Source of the DNA: Prevotella illustrans
GTDB lineage: Bacteria > Bacteroidota > Bacteroidia > Bacteroidales > Bacteroidaceae
Length of the DNA stretch: 64,000 nt
Direction: 5' to 3'
NCBI RefSeq assembly: GCF_017426725.1
Contig: NZ_JAERMS010000001.1
Location: forward strand, 205,673-269,672
The notes beneath the pieces were generated by a model. The model had not been told where the DNA came from, did not search any database, and saw nothing but the letters and a program-made list of their open reading frames with translations. This document shows positions 1 through 8,337 of this stretch, piece after piece; the first letter of the stretch is position 1; each line of letters begins with the position of its first letter. The position numbers were made by a program, and so were the translations under genes.

Positions 1-1
1 G

Positions 2-1510
2 GGCAAGTTCGGCGGCGAGACCGACAACTGGATGTGGCCCCGCCAGACGTGCGACTTCAGCGTGTTCCGCGTCTATGCCGACCCCAAGACCAACGGACCG
101 GCCGACTACAGCAAGGACAACGTGCCCTACCGGCCGAAGCATTGGGCACAGGTGAGCCTGCAGGGCTACAAGGACGGCGACTTCGCCATGACCATGGGCT
201 ATCCCGGCAGCACCAGCCGCTACCTCTCCAGCTATGGTATCCGCGAGATGCGCGACGCCCAAAATGCGCCACGGGCACAGGTGAGGGGCGTGAAACAGGA
301 GGTGATGACGCGCCACATGCGGGCCGACGAGGCCGTCAGAATCAAGTATGACTCGAAATTCGCCCAGAGCGCCAACTACTGGAAGAACTCAATCGGCATG
401 AACAAGTGTATCGACTCCATCGGCATCATCAACCAGAAGAAAGCCTATGAAGACCGTATCGCGGCCTGGCAGGACAGCACCGGCTTTCTCAAGGGCAAGC
501 TCGACTTCGACAAGACGCGCCGGTTCTACGCCCAACGGTTCGACATCATGCGCAACCTCACGTACTTCAACGAGACCTTCCGCCGCACGAGCGAGTTCGC
601 TACCCGTGCCGCCAAGCTCGACCGAATAGAGGTGCAAGGACCCGAAAAGAATCCGAAGAAACAGTATATCCTGTTCAAGGACAACAGTGGAGAATGGGAC
701 GAGGCGCTCGACAAGGAGGTGATGGCCACGCTGCTCAAGAACTATCGTGCGCATGCCGACGCCGAATATCTGCCGGCTTTCTACAAGACCATCGACCGGA
801 AGTTCGGCGACGACTACCAAGCCTATGTGGACTATCTCTATAAAAAGTCGTTTCTCATGAAGAGCGGCACGAAGATTTACGTCAACAAGAAGAGCTATAA
901 GCAGGATCCCGGCGTGCAATTCGGACTGGATTTGCTGGAGACGCGAGGCGCGCTCGTGGCCGGCATGCGCGAATATGCCGACTCCATCGCCGACCAGGAA
1001 CGCTGGCTCTGCGCCGCCAAGCTGCGTATGGAGGAAGACATGCCCCACTACAGCGACGCCAACTTCACCATGCGGCTCTCCTACGGACAGGTGGGTGGCT
1101 TCGACTTAGGCGGCCGTCCGTCGGGCTATTACACCACGGCCGAGAGCCTATTGGCCAAGATGAAGCAGGGCGACGCGGGCGTTTTCGACTACCGGGCCGA
1201 GCCCATCATGCACCAACTCATGAGCGCTACCGACTACGGACGCTACGCCGACAAGGCCAGTGGCAAGCTACAGCTGTGCTTCCTCACCAACAACGACATC
1301 ACGGGAGGCAACTCAGGCAGCCCGATGTTCGACGGTCTGGGCCGACTCATCGGTCTGGCGTTCGACGGTAACTGGGACAGCCTGTCGAGCGACATCAACT
1401 TCGACAAGCGATTGGCCCGCTGCATCGGCGTCGACATCCGCTACGTGCTCTACATGATGGACAAGTGGGGCCATGCCGACCGCCTCATCAAGGAAATCAA
1501 CGCACGATAG
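2..1510 (+). CDS. S46 family dipeptidyl peptidase, DPP7 type (3' part)
   Basis: The C-terminal 502 residues of an exported serine dipeptidyl peptidase. The frame is open from base 2, so the 5' end, with the signal peptide and catalytic His, lies outside the window. Seen: the DNWMW segment that carries the catalytic Asp, and GGNSGSP with the nucleophile Ser at codon 1313-1315. The residue 18 positions after that Ser (codon 1367-1369, in FDGN) is Gly. In the S46 family Gly here marks DPP7 (hydrophobic P1) and Arg marks DPP11 (Asp/Glu P1), so a DPP7-like specificity is inferred. Bacteroidota use these periplasmic enzymes to turn peptides into dipeptides for uptake. The segment after the Asp reads RQTCDFS where RHTGDFS is usual. 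The gene ends at a long inverted repeat shared with the convergent gene. Confidence 0.9.
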   Translation, partial: GKFGGETDNWMWPRQTCDFSVFRVYADPKTNGPADYSKDNVPYRPKHWAQVSLQGYKDGDFAMTMGYPGSTSRYLSSYGIREMRDAQNAPRAQVRGVKQEVMTRHMRADEAVRIKYDSKFAQSANYWKNSIGMNKCIDSIGIINQKKAYEDRIAAWQDSTGFLKGKLDFDKTRRFYAQRFDIMRNLTYFNETFRRTSEFATRAAKLDRIEVQGPEKNPKKQYILFKDNSGEWDEALDKEVMATLLKNYRAHADAEYLPAFYKTIDRKFGDDYQAYVDYLYKKSFLMKSGTKIYVNKKSYKQDPGVQFGLDLLETRGALVAGMREYADSIADQERWLCAAKLRMEEDMPHYSDANFTMRLSYGQVGGFDLGGRPSGYYTTAESLLAKMKQGDAGVFDYRAEPIMHQLMSATDYGRYADKASGKLQLCFLTNNDITGGNSGSPMFDGLGRLIGLAFDGNWDSLSSDINFDKRLARCIGVDIRYVLYMMDKWGHADRLIKEINAR

Positions 1511-1522
1511 GCGTTGAAGTTA

Positions 1523-1613
1523 ACAAGTTGACGAGTAGACGAGTAGACGAGTTGATAGTTTCCTTTCATTAGGCTTACTATCAACTCGTCTACTCGTCTA
1601 CTCGTCAACTTGT
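1523..1613. terminator. Perfect 37 bp inverted repeat between convergent genes
   Basis: Bases 1523-1559 are the exact reverse complement of 1577-1613, with a 17-base spacer. Each arm contains tandem copies of gacgagta. It fills the gap between the peptidase stop (1510) and the stop of the convergent membrane-protein gene (1614). A bidirectional terminator is the likeliest role. There is no clear T-tract, so that is an inference. Confidence 0.7.
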
Positions 1614-2165
1614 CTACTTGCCAACTAAAACTCTTGCCAATCTGATTCCCACAAAGCCCAACAGCGCCGTGGCTCCTACCACAAAGGCAAAGCTCCAGGG
1701 AGACGACAGCGTAAGAATGACATTGGCATAGTCCTGCCCCATCTCTTCGATGGTAGCCTCGTAATAGTTTTGTGGATTTGTCCAAAGGGGAATAAACCAG
1801 GCGATGGGAGCCAATGCCAGGATGGGATAGGCCCAGAAAGAGCTTTCGGCCGTGTCGGTGCCCATCATCTGTCGTACCACATCGGACAGCACACCTACCA
1901 TCACAGCGATGGTGGCCGTTTTCAAATCGATCTCTCCGCAAGCCAAGAAGAAAAGCACCACAGCTAACGACAACACGGTGGCCAGGCCGCTCTTGCGCCA
2001 CCGGCGGGCCAACCACGCGTAAGAAAAGGCACACAGCAGCGAGGCCAAAATAGGACTGCCCACCCAGAAATAGGCAGAAAGAAAGCCTAAGAGCGACGCT
2101 CCCAGCACACTAAGTACATAAACAACGACAACACACACGATACCGATAATCGTCTTCTTTTCCAT
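1614..2165 (-). CDS. Small integral membrane protein, possibly an ECF transporter S component (Trep_Strep/MptD-like)
   Basis: 183 residues, strongly hydrophobic, with about five membrane segments (roughly 5-30, 35-50, 60-78, 110-128, 155-178) and short basic loops. The polar stretch near 128-150 (IPLWTNPQNYYEATIEEMGQ) resembles the region before the last helix in Trep_Strep/MptD-type substrate-binding subunits of ECF transporters. The family is recalled, not searched. No ATPase or EcfT gene is adjacent, so it would have to share an energising module encoded elsewhere. No Bacteroidota promoter was recognised upstream. An unrelated small membrane protein is the alternative. Confidence 0.5.
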   Translation of the reverse strand: MEKKTIIGIVCVVVVYVLSVLGASLLGFLSAYFWVGSPILASLLCAFSYAWLARRWRKSGLATVLSLAVVLFFLACGEIDLKTATIAVMVGVLSDVVRQMMGTDTAESSFWAYPILALAPIAWFIPLWTNPQNYYEATIEEMGQDYANVILTLSSPWSFAFVVGATALLGFVGIRLARVLVGK

Positions 2166-2465
2166 TTTAATAAACCGTTAAAGTGAAACATGGCGATATG
2201 TCATGCTTTTCATGCAGTCAAAAATAACAGGAAAAAACATGCAAAGCAATACCCAAAACAGGTGATTCACAGGGCAATACCATTCTTTTCAACGCCTCCC
2301 ATCCCGCCGCGCTCATTCTTTCATCTTCCGATTTTAGAACTCATAATTGCCAGTTCGGGATTGAGGGCGTATGATTTATTCGGAGAATCTCATACAGGAG
2401 AAACGAAAAAGGAGACGTAATCTGCTCGATCACGTCTCCTCGGCTCTCTATTTCTTATCTTTGTA
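2166..2465. other. Intergenic region between the membrane-protein gene and ahpC
   Basis: About 300 bases holding the ahpC terminator at its right end (2406-2440). No coding potential, tRNA or clear promoter was seen in the rest. Confidence 0.5.
2406..2440 (-). terminator. Rho-independent terminator of ahpC
   Basis: The 9 bp arms aggagacgt (2410-2418) and acgtctcct (2432-2440) form a hairpin. On the minus strand it is followed by a run of five T (complement of 2406-2410). It lies 26 bases past the ahpC stop. Confidence 0.8.
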
Positions 2466-3032
2466 TTATATTTTTCCTACCAGGTCGATACCGGGTTTGA
2501 GGGTCTTATCACCCTTCTTCCAGCGTGCGGGGCACACCTCGCCGTCGTGTTCAGCCACGAACTGGGCAGCCTCTACCTTGCGGACGAGTTCGTCGGCATT
2601 GCGACCGATACTGTTATCCTGTATCTCGGCCAACTTGATAAGACCTTCGGGATTTACGAGGAAGGTGCCGCGGTAAGCCACGCCCTCATCCTCCTTGTAC
2701 ACGCCGAAGCCACGACTCAACTGACCTGTGGGGTCACCCAGCATGGTGTAGTGTATTTTCTTGATGGTTTCGGAAGCGTCGTGCCATGCCTTGTGTACGA
2801 AATGAGTGTCGGTGCTCACCGAGAACACTTCCACGCCCATGCTTTTAAGCTGCTCGTAGTGATCGGCCAAGTCTTCCAACTCCGTAGGACATACGAAAGT
2901 GAAATCGGCGGGATAAAAGAAGAATAAAGCCCACTTGCCTTCAATGTCTTTACTACTTACGGTCTTGAAACTACCGTTCTGGAATGCCTGAACCTTGAAT
3001 TCAGGCGCGTGCTGATTGATAATTGGTTCCAT
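2466..3032 (-). CDS. ahpC: Alkyl hydroperoxide reductase subunit C (2-Cys peroxiredoxin)
   Basis: 188 residues, normal for AhpC. The peroxidatic Cys48 lies in FTFVCPTE and the resolving Cys167 in GEVCPA, so it is a typical 2-Cys (Prx1/AhpC) enzyme. It reduces H2O2 and organic peroxides in the cytoplasm. AhpF, the usual reductase partner, is not adjacent, so it is elsewhere or electrons come from thioredoxin. It is followed by its own hairpin terminator and preceded by sodB on the same strand, so the two genes form an oxidative-stress pair. In Bacteroidota ahpC is normally OxyR-controlled. No OxyR site could be identified by eye. Confidence 0.96.
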   Translation of the reverse strand: MEPIINQHAPEFKVQAFQNGSFKTVSSKDIEGKWALFFFYPADFTFVCPTELEDLADHYEQLKSMGVEVFSVSTDTHFVHKAWHDASETIKKIHYTMLGDPTGQLSRGFGVYKEDEGVAYRGTFLVNPEGLIKLAEIQDNSIGRNADELVRKVEAAQFVAEHDGEVCPARWKKGDKTLKPGIDLVGKI

Positions 3033-3092
3033 TATATGTTTACTTTATTATTGTTTAATGTTCTTTTCTATTGAAAAAATACGTTGAGGCGT

Positions 3093-3677
3093 TTATTTCA
3101 GACGGCTTGCCACGATGTCCCAGTCTACGATATCCCAGCTGGCCGCAACATGATCGGCACGCCGGTTCTGGAAATCGAGGTAGTAAGCGTGCTCCCACAC
3201 GTCGAGTCCATAGAGCGGATTAAGCCCATGACGCAGCGGATTGCCACCATTGGGTTCCTTGGTGATGACGAGTTTACCGTCCTTATCCTGCGAGAGCCAA
3301 GCCCAACCGGAGCCGAAGAGCGTCGTAGCGGCCTGCGCGAACTGTTGTTTGAAGTTGTCGAAACTGCCAAAGGCCGCGTTGATACTTTCGGCCAGACGAC
3401 CCGAAGGAACATTGTTCTGCACGGGCGACTTGAACTGAGCGAAATAGAGCGCGTGGTTGAGGGTCTGTCCGGCGTTGTTGAACAACGGGCCTTCGGGTGC
3501 CGACACCACGATTTCTTCTACGCTCTTATCAGCAAACTCGGTATCTTTCGCAAGTGAAGTCAAGGTGTTGACGTAATTCTGAAGGTGCTTGCCATAATGG
3601 AAAGCTATTGTCTGCTGGCTGATAACGGGTTCCAAAGCATTCTCTGCGTAAGGAAGTACGGGCATTTGTATTGTCAT
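3093..3677 (-). CDS. sodB: Superoxide dismutase, Fe/Mn family
   Basis: 194 residues, typical of the family. The four metal ligands are visible: His27 (FHYGKH), His75 (LNHALYF), Asp159 and His163 (LDVWEHAYYLD). It converts superoxide to H2O2 and O2 in the cytoplasm, and the neighbouring ahpC then removes the peroxide. Enzymes of this group in Bacteroides and Porphyromonas can use either Fe or Mn, so the metal cannot be called from sequence here. A promoter with a TACCTTTG -7 element lies 45 bases upstream of the ATG. Confidence 0.96.
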   Translation of the reverse strand: MTIQMPVLPYAENALEPVISQQTIAFHYGKHLQNYVNTLTSLAKDTEFADKSVEEIVVSAPEGPLFNNAGQTLNHALYFAQFKSPVQNNVPSGRLAESINAAFGSFDNFKQQFAQAATTLFGSGWAWLSQDKDGKLVITKEPNGGNPLRHGLNPLYGLDVWEHAYYLDFQNRRADHVAASWDIVDWDIVASRLK

Positions 3678-3721
3678 AATCTGAATATTTTAATCGTTAT
3701 TATTATTTTATTTTGATGTTG

Positions 3722-3752
3722 CAAAGGTAGTATCTATATACATTTATCACAA
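3722..3752 (-). promoter_or_regulatory. Promoter of sodB
   Basis: On the minus strand TACCTTTG (3722-3729) matches the Bacteroidota -7 consensus TAnnTTTG. A TTG (3750-3752) stands 20 bases further upstream at the -33 position. Confidence 0.6.
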
Positions 3753-3925
3753 CAGATATTATCTATCGACTCATAGACAAAAATCTATCACCCCTATACA
3801 AAAGCCCTGTTTATAGGCTATCACATTGCACACTTCACCCCCTTTTCAGTTAGTTCTCCCTCCCTTTGGGAACCGAAGGTCGCTGTTCGCGGAGCGAGGC
3901 AAAGCAATGGCCGGGGTAGGTTTTC

Positions 3926-4308
3926 TTATGTCTTAACCCTGAATAATCTTTACATCTACCCTCCAAAAAGTGGCGTTATTTTGAAAAAGAAAAGACTTGG
4001 GCGGAAATAAGCGATTGTAGAGCAAGTTTATAAAACATTGGTTATCAGCATATTACGATTTTTAAGGCTTTTCCCCTTCGCTTTTTCGCCCTTAATCTCT
4101 ATGCTTTCAGGCCATAATCGCGGCCCTTTTATCGGCTAAAAGCTATGGTTTAGCGACGTAATCGCTATGCTTTGAGCCGATAAAAGCATAACTTTGAACA
4201 TAAAAGAGTATAAAAATCGGCAAACCGAAGGGATTTTTCGGCATGTCGGCACCCGGATGACGTGTCGTAGAAGTGTTAAAATAATGCGATTTTTTATAAC
4301 AAAATCAC
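3926..4308 (-). repeat. Dispersed ~383 bp intergenic repeat, copy A
   Basis: The reverse complement of this segment aligns end to end with 19406-19787 and 53022-53405. Read on the minus strand it starts GTGATTTTGTTA, runs through a block of short hairpin modules (GGCTAAAAGC, CAAAGCATAGCGATTA and relatives) and ends ATTCAGGGTTAAGACATAA. All copies have nearly the same length and the same end points. There is no transposase and no open frame common to the copies. Confidence 0.85.
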
Positions 4309-4356
4309 TTATAGACTTGTCCCTCACAAATTATCAGATAGCCTCCGGAGCAGCAC

Positions 4357-4402
4357 AAAACAAAGGCACGGCCATGAACGTTTGCTCACAGCCGTGCCTT
4401 TG
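4357..4402 (-). terminator. Rho-independent terminator of the DUF4369/TlpA gene
   Basis: A perfect 12 bp stem, caaaggcacggc (4361-4372) and its reverse complement (4391-4402). On the minus strand it is followed by TTTTGT. It lies 30 bases after the stop codon. Confidence 0.8.
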
Positions 4403-4432
4403 ATTGATAAATGTAATGTCGTCAGACGTCGG

Positions 4433-5569
4433 TTATTTCCCGAAAGTCTCGTCGAGGAAGGTGTAGAAAGCCGGATCTTCACCCACAATAGTCTTCACGA
4501 TCTTGCCGTCGGGACCTACGAGTATCTTCGTGGGGAAGCCCGATACGCCATAGTCACCCAGCACCTTGCTGTCTCTGGGGTTGTAGACATGGAGCCAGGG
4601 CAACTGGTGTTTCTGCACGGCAGCTCTCCACTTGGCGTCGGTATCGTTGCAGTCTACGCCGATAATCTCGAATTTGCCGGCATATTTCTGGTAGTATTCC
4701 TTCATCTTCGGCATACCCTTGATACACCATCCGCACCATGAGCCCCAGAAATCGAGCAGTACGTACTTGCCATGGAAGCTCGACAGCGTCAGGTCTTTGC
4801 CGTTGATGTCCTTCAACGTGAAGTCGGGAGCTACGACGCCGGCAGCCTGTTTCTTGGCATTCTCCGCCTCCTTGGCCCGGTGTTGCTTGATTTCCTCAAT
4901 CGGATCATTGTAGAAACTCTTCATGCGACCGTTCTTCACCGCGGGCGAGAGCAAGCCGACAGCCTGCTCCATGAGGCTCAGCTCGTCCAGATTGAGTATG
5001 ATGGCGGCGCTGGCTTCGCTGTCCGGATGAGTCTTGATGAAGTTCATGATGGCGTCGGCGTAGGCTTTTTGCAGGGCCGGAGCCTTCTCGTGGTATTCCT
5101 TCATGATGGTTTCCTGGTTCTCACCGGCCTTCATGCGGTCCGTGAGAGCCTTCTGCAGTTCCTTCAGCGGGTGATGTGCCTTCTCCATCGCCAGGTCGGC
5201 CTCGTGGTATTGCTGATAGAACGTAGAGCCGTTGATGTCGTAACGATCGTTCAAATCGCCCTTCAGCTCGCACTTCTCGCCCGGTACGGCTACGACAGTA
5301 GTATACTTCGTTTCCTCTTGACGCATGGTGCCGGGCGTCACGAGCTGCAGCGTTGTGGGCTTGGCAATATCCAAGTCTACCTCGAACTTGCCGTTTTTAG
5401 CCACCACCGTTTCCATTTTAGGGCTTTTGTGAGCGGCTCCGGGGATGACTACGATCATGGTGTCGCCGAAATTCTTCAGGTCAACCTTCAAGTTGAAATT
5501 ACCTTTGGGGGCCGCGAAACCTGACAAAGCGGTCAGGGCCACAGCCATTGTTAGAATGATTTTTTTCAT
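4433..5569 (-). CDS. Periplasmic thioredoxin-like protein, DUF4369 + TlpA/AhpC-TSA
   Basis: 378 residues. A Sec signal peptide ends near residue 19 (LSGFAA). A DUF4369-like beta domain covers about 22-115, a helical linker about 118-240, and a TlpA-type thioredoxin domain 245-378 with active site W278-C-G-W-C282 and a following GFPT cis-Pro loop. Proteins of this build are very common in Bacteroidota and act as periplasmic thiol-disulfide reductants, for example in cytochrome c maturation. The substrate here is unknown. It is a single-gene unit with its own terminator and a -7-like element (TACTTTTG, 5636-5643 on the minus strand). Confidence 0.9.
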   Translation of the reverse strand: MKKIILTMAVALTALSGFAAPKGNFNLKVDLKNFGDTMIVVIPGAAHKSPKMETVVAKNGKFEVDLDIAKPTTLQLVTPGTMRQEETKYTTVVAVPGEKCELKGDLNDRYDINGSTFYQQYHEADLAMEKAHHPLKELQKALTDRMKAGENQETIMKEYHEKAPALQKAYADAIMNFIKTHPDSEASAAIILNLDELSLMEQAVGLLSPAVKNGRMKSFYNDPIEEIKQHRAKEAENAKKQAAGVVAPDFTLKDINGKDLTLSSFHGKYVLLDFWGSWCGWCIKGMPKMKEYYQKYAGKFEIIGVDCNDTDAKWRAAVQKHQLPWLHVYNPRDSKVLGDYGVSGFPTKILVGPDGKIVKTIVGEDPAFYTFLDETFGK

Positions 5570-5635
5570 CTGTTGTTATATGATTGATTATTGTTATTGA
5601 AAATCCAGCCATACGAAAATGGCATGTCGTGTCTA

Positions 5636-5643
5636 CAAAAGTA
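5636..5643 (-). promoter_or_regulatory. -7 promoter element of the DUF4369/TlpA gene
   Basis: TACTTTTG on the minus strand, 66 bases upstream of the ATG, fits TAnnTTTG. No convincing -33 TTTG was seen. Confidence 0.4.
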
Positions 5644-5846
5644 GGATGATATGGCGCAAGATGGAATAAAAAGGTTATATATTTAAAGTTTTATAACATG
5701 GTTTCGCCCCCGATCTTACGCCCCCGCTCACTCACGTGTGGTTTTTATCCGCTTCTTCGAGCCTCGTTACCAGCCTGCGGACACGCGATTTCGACACTCC
5801 TTGAGAAAGAGAATACGTAAAATAAGCATTCAGACAAGCCGAAACA

Positions 5847-5881
5847 AAAAGCAGAAAAGGCCTGCATCACTGCAGACCTTT
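5847..5881 (-). terminator. Terminator of the GH18 endoglycosidase operon
   Basis: An 11 bp stem with one mismatch (5856-5866 and 5871-5881) around a 4-base loop. On the minus strand it is followed by TTTTCTGCTTTTTG. It lies about 60 bases past the last gene of the operon. Confidence 0.7.
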
Positions 5882-5941
5882 CCCAATCAGTATAACTAAT
5901 CATTACTCAACGTATGATAGAAAAAATAAAAACATTTTGAG

Positions 5942-6931
5942 CTAATCTTCTGGTTTTGCTTCGACTTTCGGTAAACAGAAGTAACCGTAGTGCAGGTAGT
6001 CGTCTTTGAGAACGGACATGATGCCCCACACGTGGGTATCGGTAACCTTGAGGATCTCCACGTTTACGTTGTCATAAGCTTTGAGAGGATTCCAATAACT
6101 ATCTTTGCTTTCCACCCTACCGCCGGTCTTCTTGCCCACGGTGAGGTCGCCTTCAAACCAACACTTGAGGTAGGACTCGCCGTAATAACTCCATTGCGCA
6201 AGCCACTTACCGTCGTCTTCGCTTATATCCATCGTGCCCCAGGAGGGAGTGGGAGATTCGTCGAAAGTGATGGTTTCTTGTGTAGACTGCATGATTTTGG
6301 CCTTTTCCTCCTCGCTATAAGCTACGTCGGTGGTTTCGACCGTTACCTTCACAGTCTTGGTCAGGCCCATCATATCGGTGATGGTGATGGTTGCCGAACC
6401 GTTTTTCACGCCCGTAATGGTAACTACATTCTCACGAACATACTTGATGCGGGCCACGTCTTCATGGTCGCTGACCGCTTCGTAACCACCGTTTCCGCTA
6501 ATGACGGTCACCTCGGCAAGGCCATCGGTGTGGCCGATTTTCATGCCGACCTTCACCTCTTCTTTGTCAAGCGAAATCTTGGTGTACATCGACTTCACGA
6601 TGACACGCTTATAATTGCCGGTGGCATCCGAAACTATGATACCCGTTTTTCCTTTCACCGCACTCTTGACGGTCACGGCATTACCCGCTATCGTGGCCGA
6701 AGCGATGTCCGGATTCTCTACAATCAGTTTGTAATCGCCGCCTCCGGCAGTGATATTAAAGGTGGAAGACTCGCCCACTCCTACCTTCACCGTGTCTGTA
6801 CTTAAAGTGATGGGCGTCGTCTCTTTCGGCTTCTGCTCTGGTTCGGGCATATCATTCTCGTTGCTGCAGGCTGTAAGAGCCACGGCGAAAACGGCTGCCA
6901 TCATAGCCGAATATATATATTTTACTTTCAT
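5942..6931 (-). CDS. Lipoprotein with Ig-like (Big2-type) repeats, last gene of the N-glycan PUL
   Basis: 329 residues. The signal peptide ends in a lipobox (VALTAC, Cys22). Two Ig-like/BIG2-type beta domains follow, about 40-115 (ITLSTDTVKVGVGES) and 116-200 (ISLDKEEVKVGMKIG), then a C-terminal beta-rich region of unknown family. It is the final gene of the operon, 20 bases after the endoglycosidase stop. The position suggests a surface glycan-binding or spacer protein, but no binding residues can be assigned. The product is probably outer-membrane anchored. The specific role is inferred from context only. Confidence 0.75.
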   Translation of the reverse strand: MKVKYIYSAMMAAVFAVALTACSNENDMPEPEQKPKETTPITLSTDTVKVGVGESSTFNITAGGGDYKLIVENPDIASATIAGNAVTVKSAVKGKTGIIVSDATGNYKRVIVKSMYTKISLDKEEVKVGMKIGHTDGLAEVTVISGNGGYEAVSDHEDVARIKYVRENVVTITGVKNGSATITITDMMGLTKTVKVTVETTDVAYSEEEKAKIMQSTQETITFDESPTPSWGTMDISEDDGKWLAQWSYYGESYLKCWFEGDLTVGKKTGGRVESKDSYWNPLKAYDNVNVEILKVTDTHVWGIMSVLKDDYLHYGYFCLPKVEAKPED

Positions 6932-6951
6932 CTTTTTATATTTTTAGCGTG

Positions 6952-8319
6952 TTACCAATCTTTTGCGTAGTTACCCGTCCGTATGGTTTCCTCGCCATAG
7001 AAGGCTTTTGTGATCGTGCTGAAACGAGAAGCATAACCGTTACGGGGATTCAGTGAGAACACCATTGTGCCACCGTAGCCGTCAGACTTGATCTTTTCGG
7101 CCTCCCATGAGCTAATAATACGTCCTTGAGCAAACTCGGACGAAGCCTGAATCATGCCTTTCTTGGCCAATCCGGGATAGTTGCGGCTCAGGTTGCTGTA
7201 GCGTCCGTAGTCCTGAATAGCGTAGTCGATGTATTCGCCGGGCTGATGTCCATCTACTTCATACAAGCTTCCGGTACGACTGTAGACGTACACTTCCATG
7301 AGTTTGTCGGGCATAGCACGCTTGCATTCATAGCAAAGACGCGATGCGGCTTCATTCGACGGGCTGACAAAACCGGGATAGCTGCCGTAACTGGAATACT
7401 CGTCATCAAAGAAAATACCATCGAGTTCGTAAGCAGCAACCACTGCTTTCAGGTCTTGTGCAAATCTTTTGGCTCCTTCTTTCGACAAATTGGCGACACC
7501 TGAACGATCGTGGTTGCCCAGAATTCCCAGAATAACTTTCATGCCTTTCTGCTGTAATGGCTTCAGATATTTTTCCCGATAGTCGAGCAGGTGTTGCACG
7601 TTCTCGTTGTTATAGTTATAAACTTCGCCGGTCTCTACGTTATAGTTGATGTTTCCTGAGAAGAGAATCACCTGATCGATAACGAATTTACCCGACTCTT
7701 TCAGTGTATAGCAGAGATTATGGAGCGGATTGGCGTCGTTCACTTCCATGCAACTGATCACCTGCAGGCCGTTTTCCTTGTGGCAGTTGGGCATTTTGGT
7801 GATGTCGCGCACGATGAGTACGAACTCGCCTTTATCCTTCGACGCCTGAGCGGCACCCTTCACGCTCACGGGAATGGCATAGATGCCGTTCTTCTCAAGC
7901 TCTTCGGCCGAAGTATATTCCACCGTCACCTTTGACGACTTCATGGCTCCGGCAGCCACTTTAGCCGCTCCGCCTACCTTGATGAGCTTCTCGGGCAGGG
8001 CCTTAACGTTGGTTCCGTGAGCCTTATTGTAGTTTTCGAGGGCCTTGGTGTCGTACACCAACGTATATTCTTGATCGGTAGTGGCAGCCTTCGATAGGTT
8101 GACATAGAAGTCGATGGAGCCTTTTTCGTTAAAGATAAGCGAATCTTGATGGCTGCATCCATATTTATCGGTAATAAAGGCGAAGCTGTTTTCCGATATC
8201 CGATAGTTACTTTCGTCGACGCCGGGCACGTCTATATCGTTCGTACAGGCTGCCGCTATGGCCAGTCCTGCCAACGAGAGAGCCAGCATCTTGATGCTAT
8301 TGATATTCATAAATTTCAT
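6952..8319 (-). CDS. GH18 endo-beta-N-acetylglucosaminidase lipoprotein (BT_3987-like)
   Basis: 455 residues. Lipobox IAAAC (Cys25), then a DUF1735-type beta domain (about 35-170) and a GH18 TIM barrel (about 185-440). The catalytic motif is LDGIFFDDE at 299-307; Glu307 is the general acid and Asp305 the assisting acidic residue, as in Endo H/F-type enzymes. Such enzymes cut the chitobiose core of N-glycans at the cell surface and leave one GlcNAc on the protein. Gene order matches the Bacteroides thetaiotaomicron high-mannose N-glycan locus around BT_3983-3987 as recalled. An in-frame ATG at 8310 is an alternative start. Confidence 0.9.
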   Translation of the reverse strand: MKFMNINSIKMLALSLAGLAIAAACTNDIDVPGVDESNYRISENSFAFITDKYGCSHQDSLIFNEKGSIDFYVNLSKAATTDQEYTLVYDTKALENYNKAHGTNVKALPEKLIKVGGAAKVAAGAMKSSKVTVEYTSAEELEKNGIYAIPVSVKGAAQASKDKGEFVLIVRDITKMPNCHKENGLQVISCMEVNDANPLHNLCYTLKESGKFVIDQVILFSGNINYNVETGEVYNYNNENVQHLLDYREKYLKPLQQKGMKVILGILGNHDRSGVANLSKEGAKRFAQDLKAVVAAYELDGIFFDDEYSSYGSYPGFVSPSNEAASRLCYECKRAMPDKLMEVYVYSRTGSLYEVDGHQPGEYIDYAIQDYGRYSNLSRNYPGLAKKGMIQASSEFAQGRIISSWEAEKIKSDGYGGTMVFSLNPRNGYASRFSTITKAFYGEETIRTGNYAKDW

Positions 8320-8337
8320 GTGATTTAAGTTAAAGGG

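Larger units (their letters stand above)
3678..4432. other. Intergenic region with long repeat copy A and the TlpA-gene terminator
   Basis: 755 bases between sodB and the DUF4369/TlpA gene. It holds the sodB promoter, a C+T-rich tail with a ccctccctttggg segment also present at 20,060, repeat copy A (3926-4308) and a terminator (4357-4402). No protein-coding frame is convincing. Confidence 0.6.
5570..5941. other. Intergenic region between the TlpA gene and the end of the GH18 PUL
   Basis: 372 bases. It contains the -7 element above and the PUL terminator (5847-5881). I see no gene or repeat in the remainder. Confidence 0.5.

Noticed and set aside
2190..2420. Small plus-strand open frame between the membrane protein and ahpC
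   Set aside because: It overlaps the ahpC terminator. No start context or family pattern.
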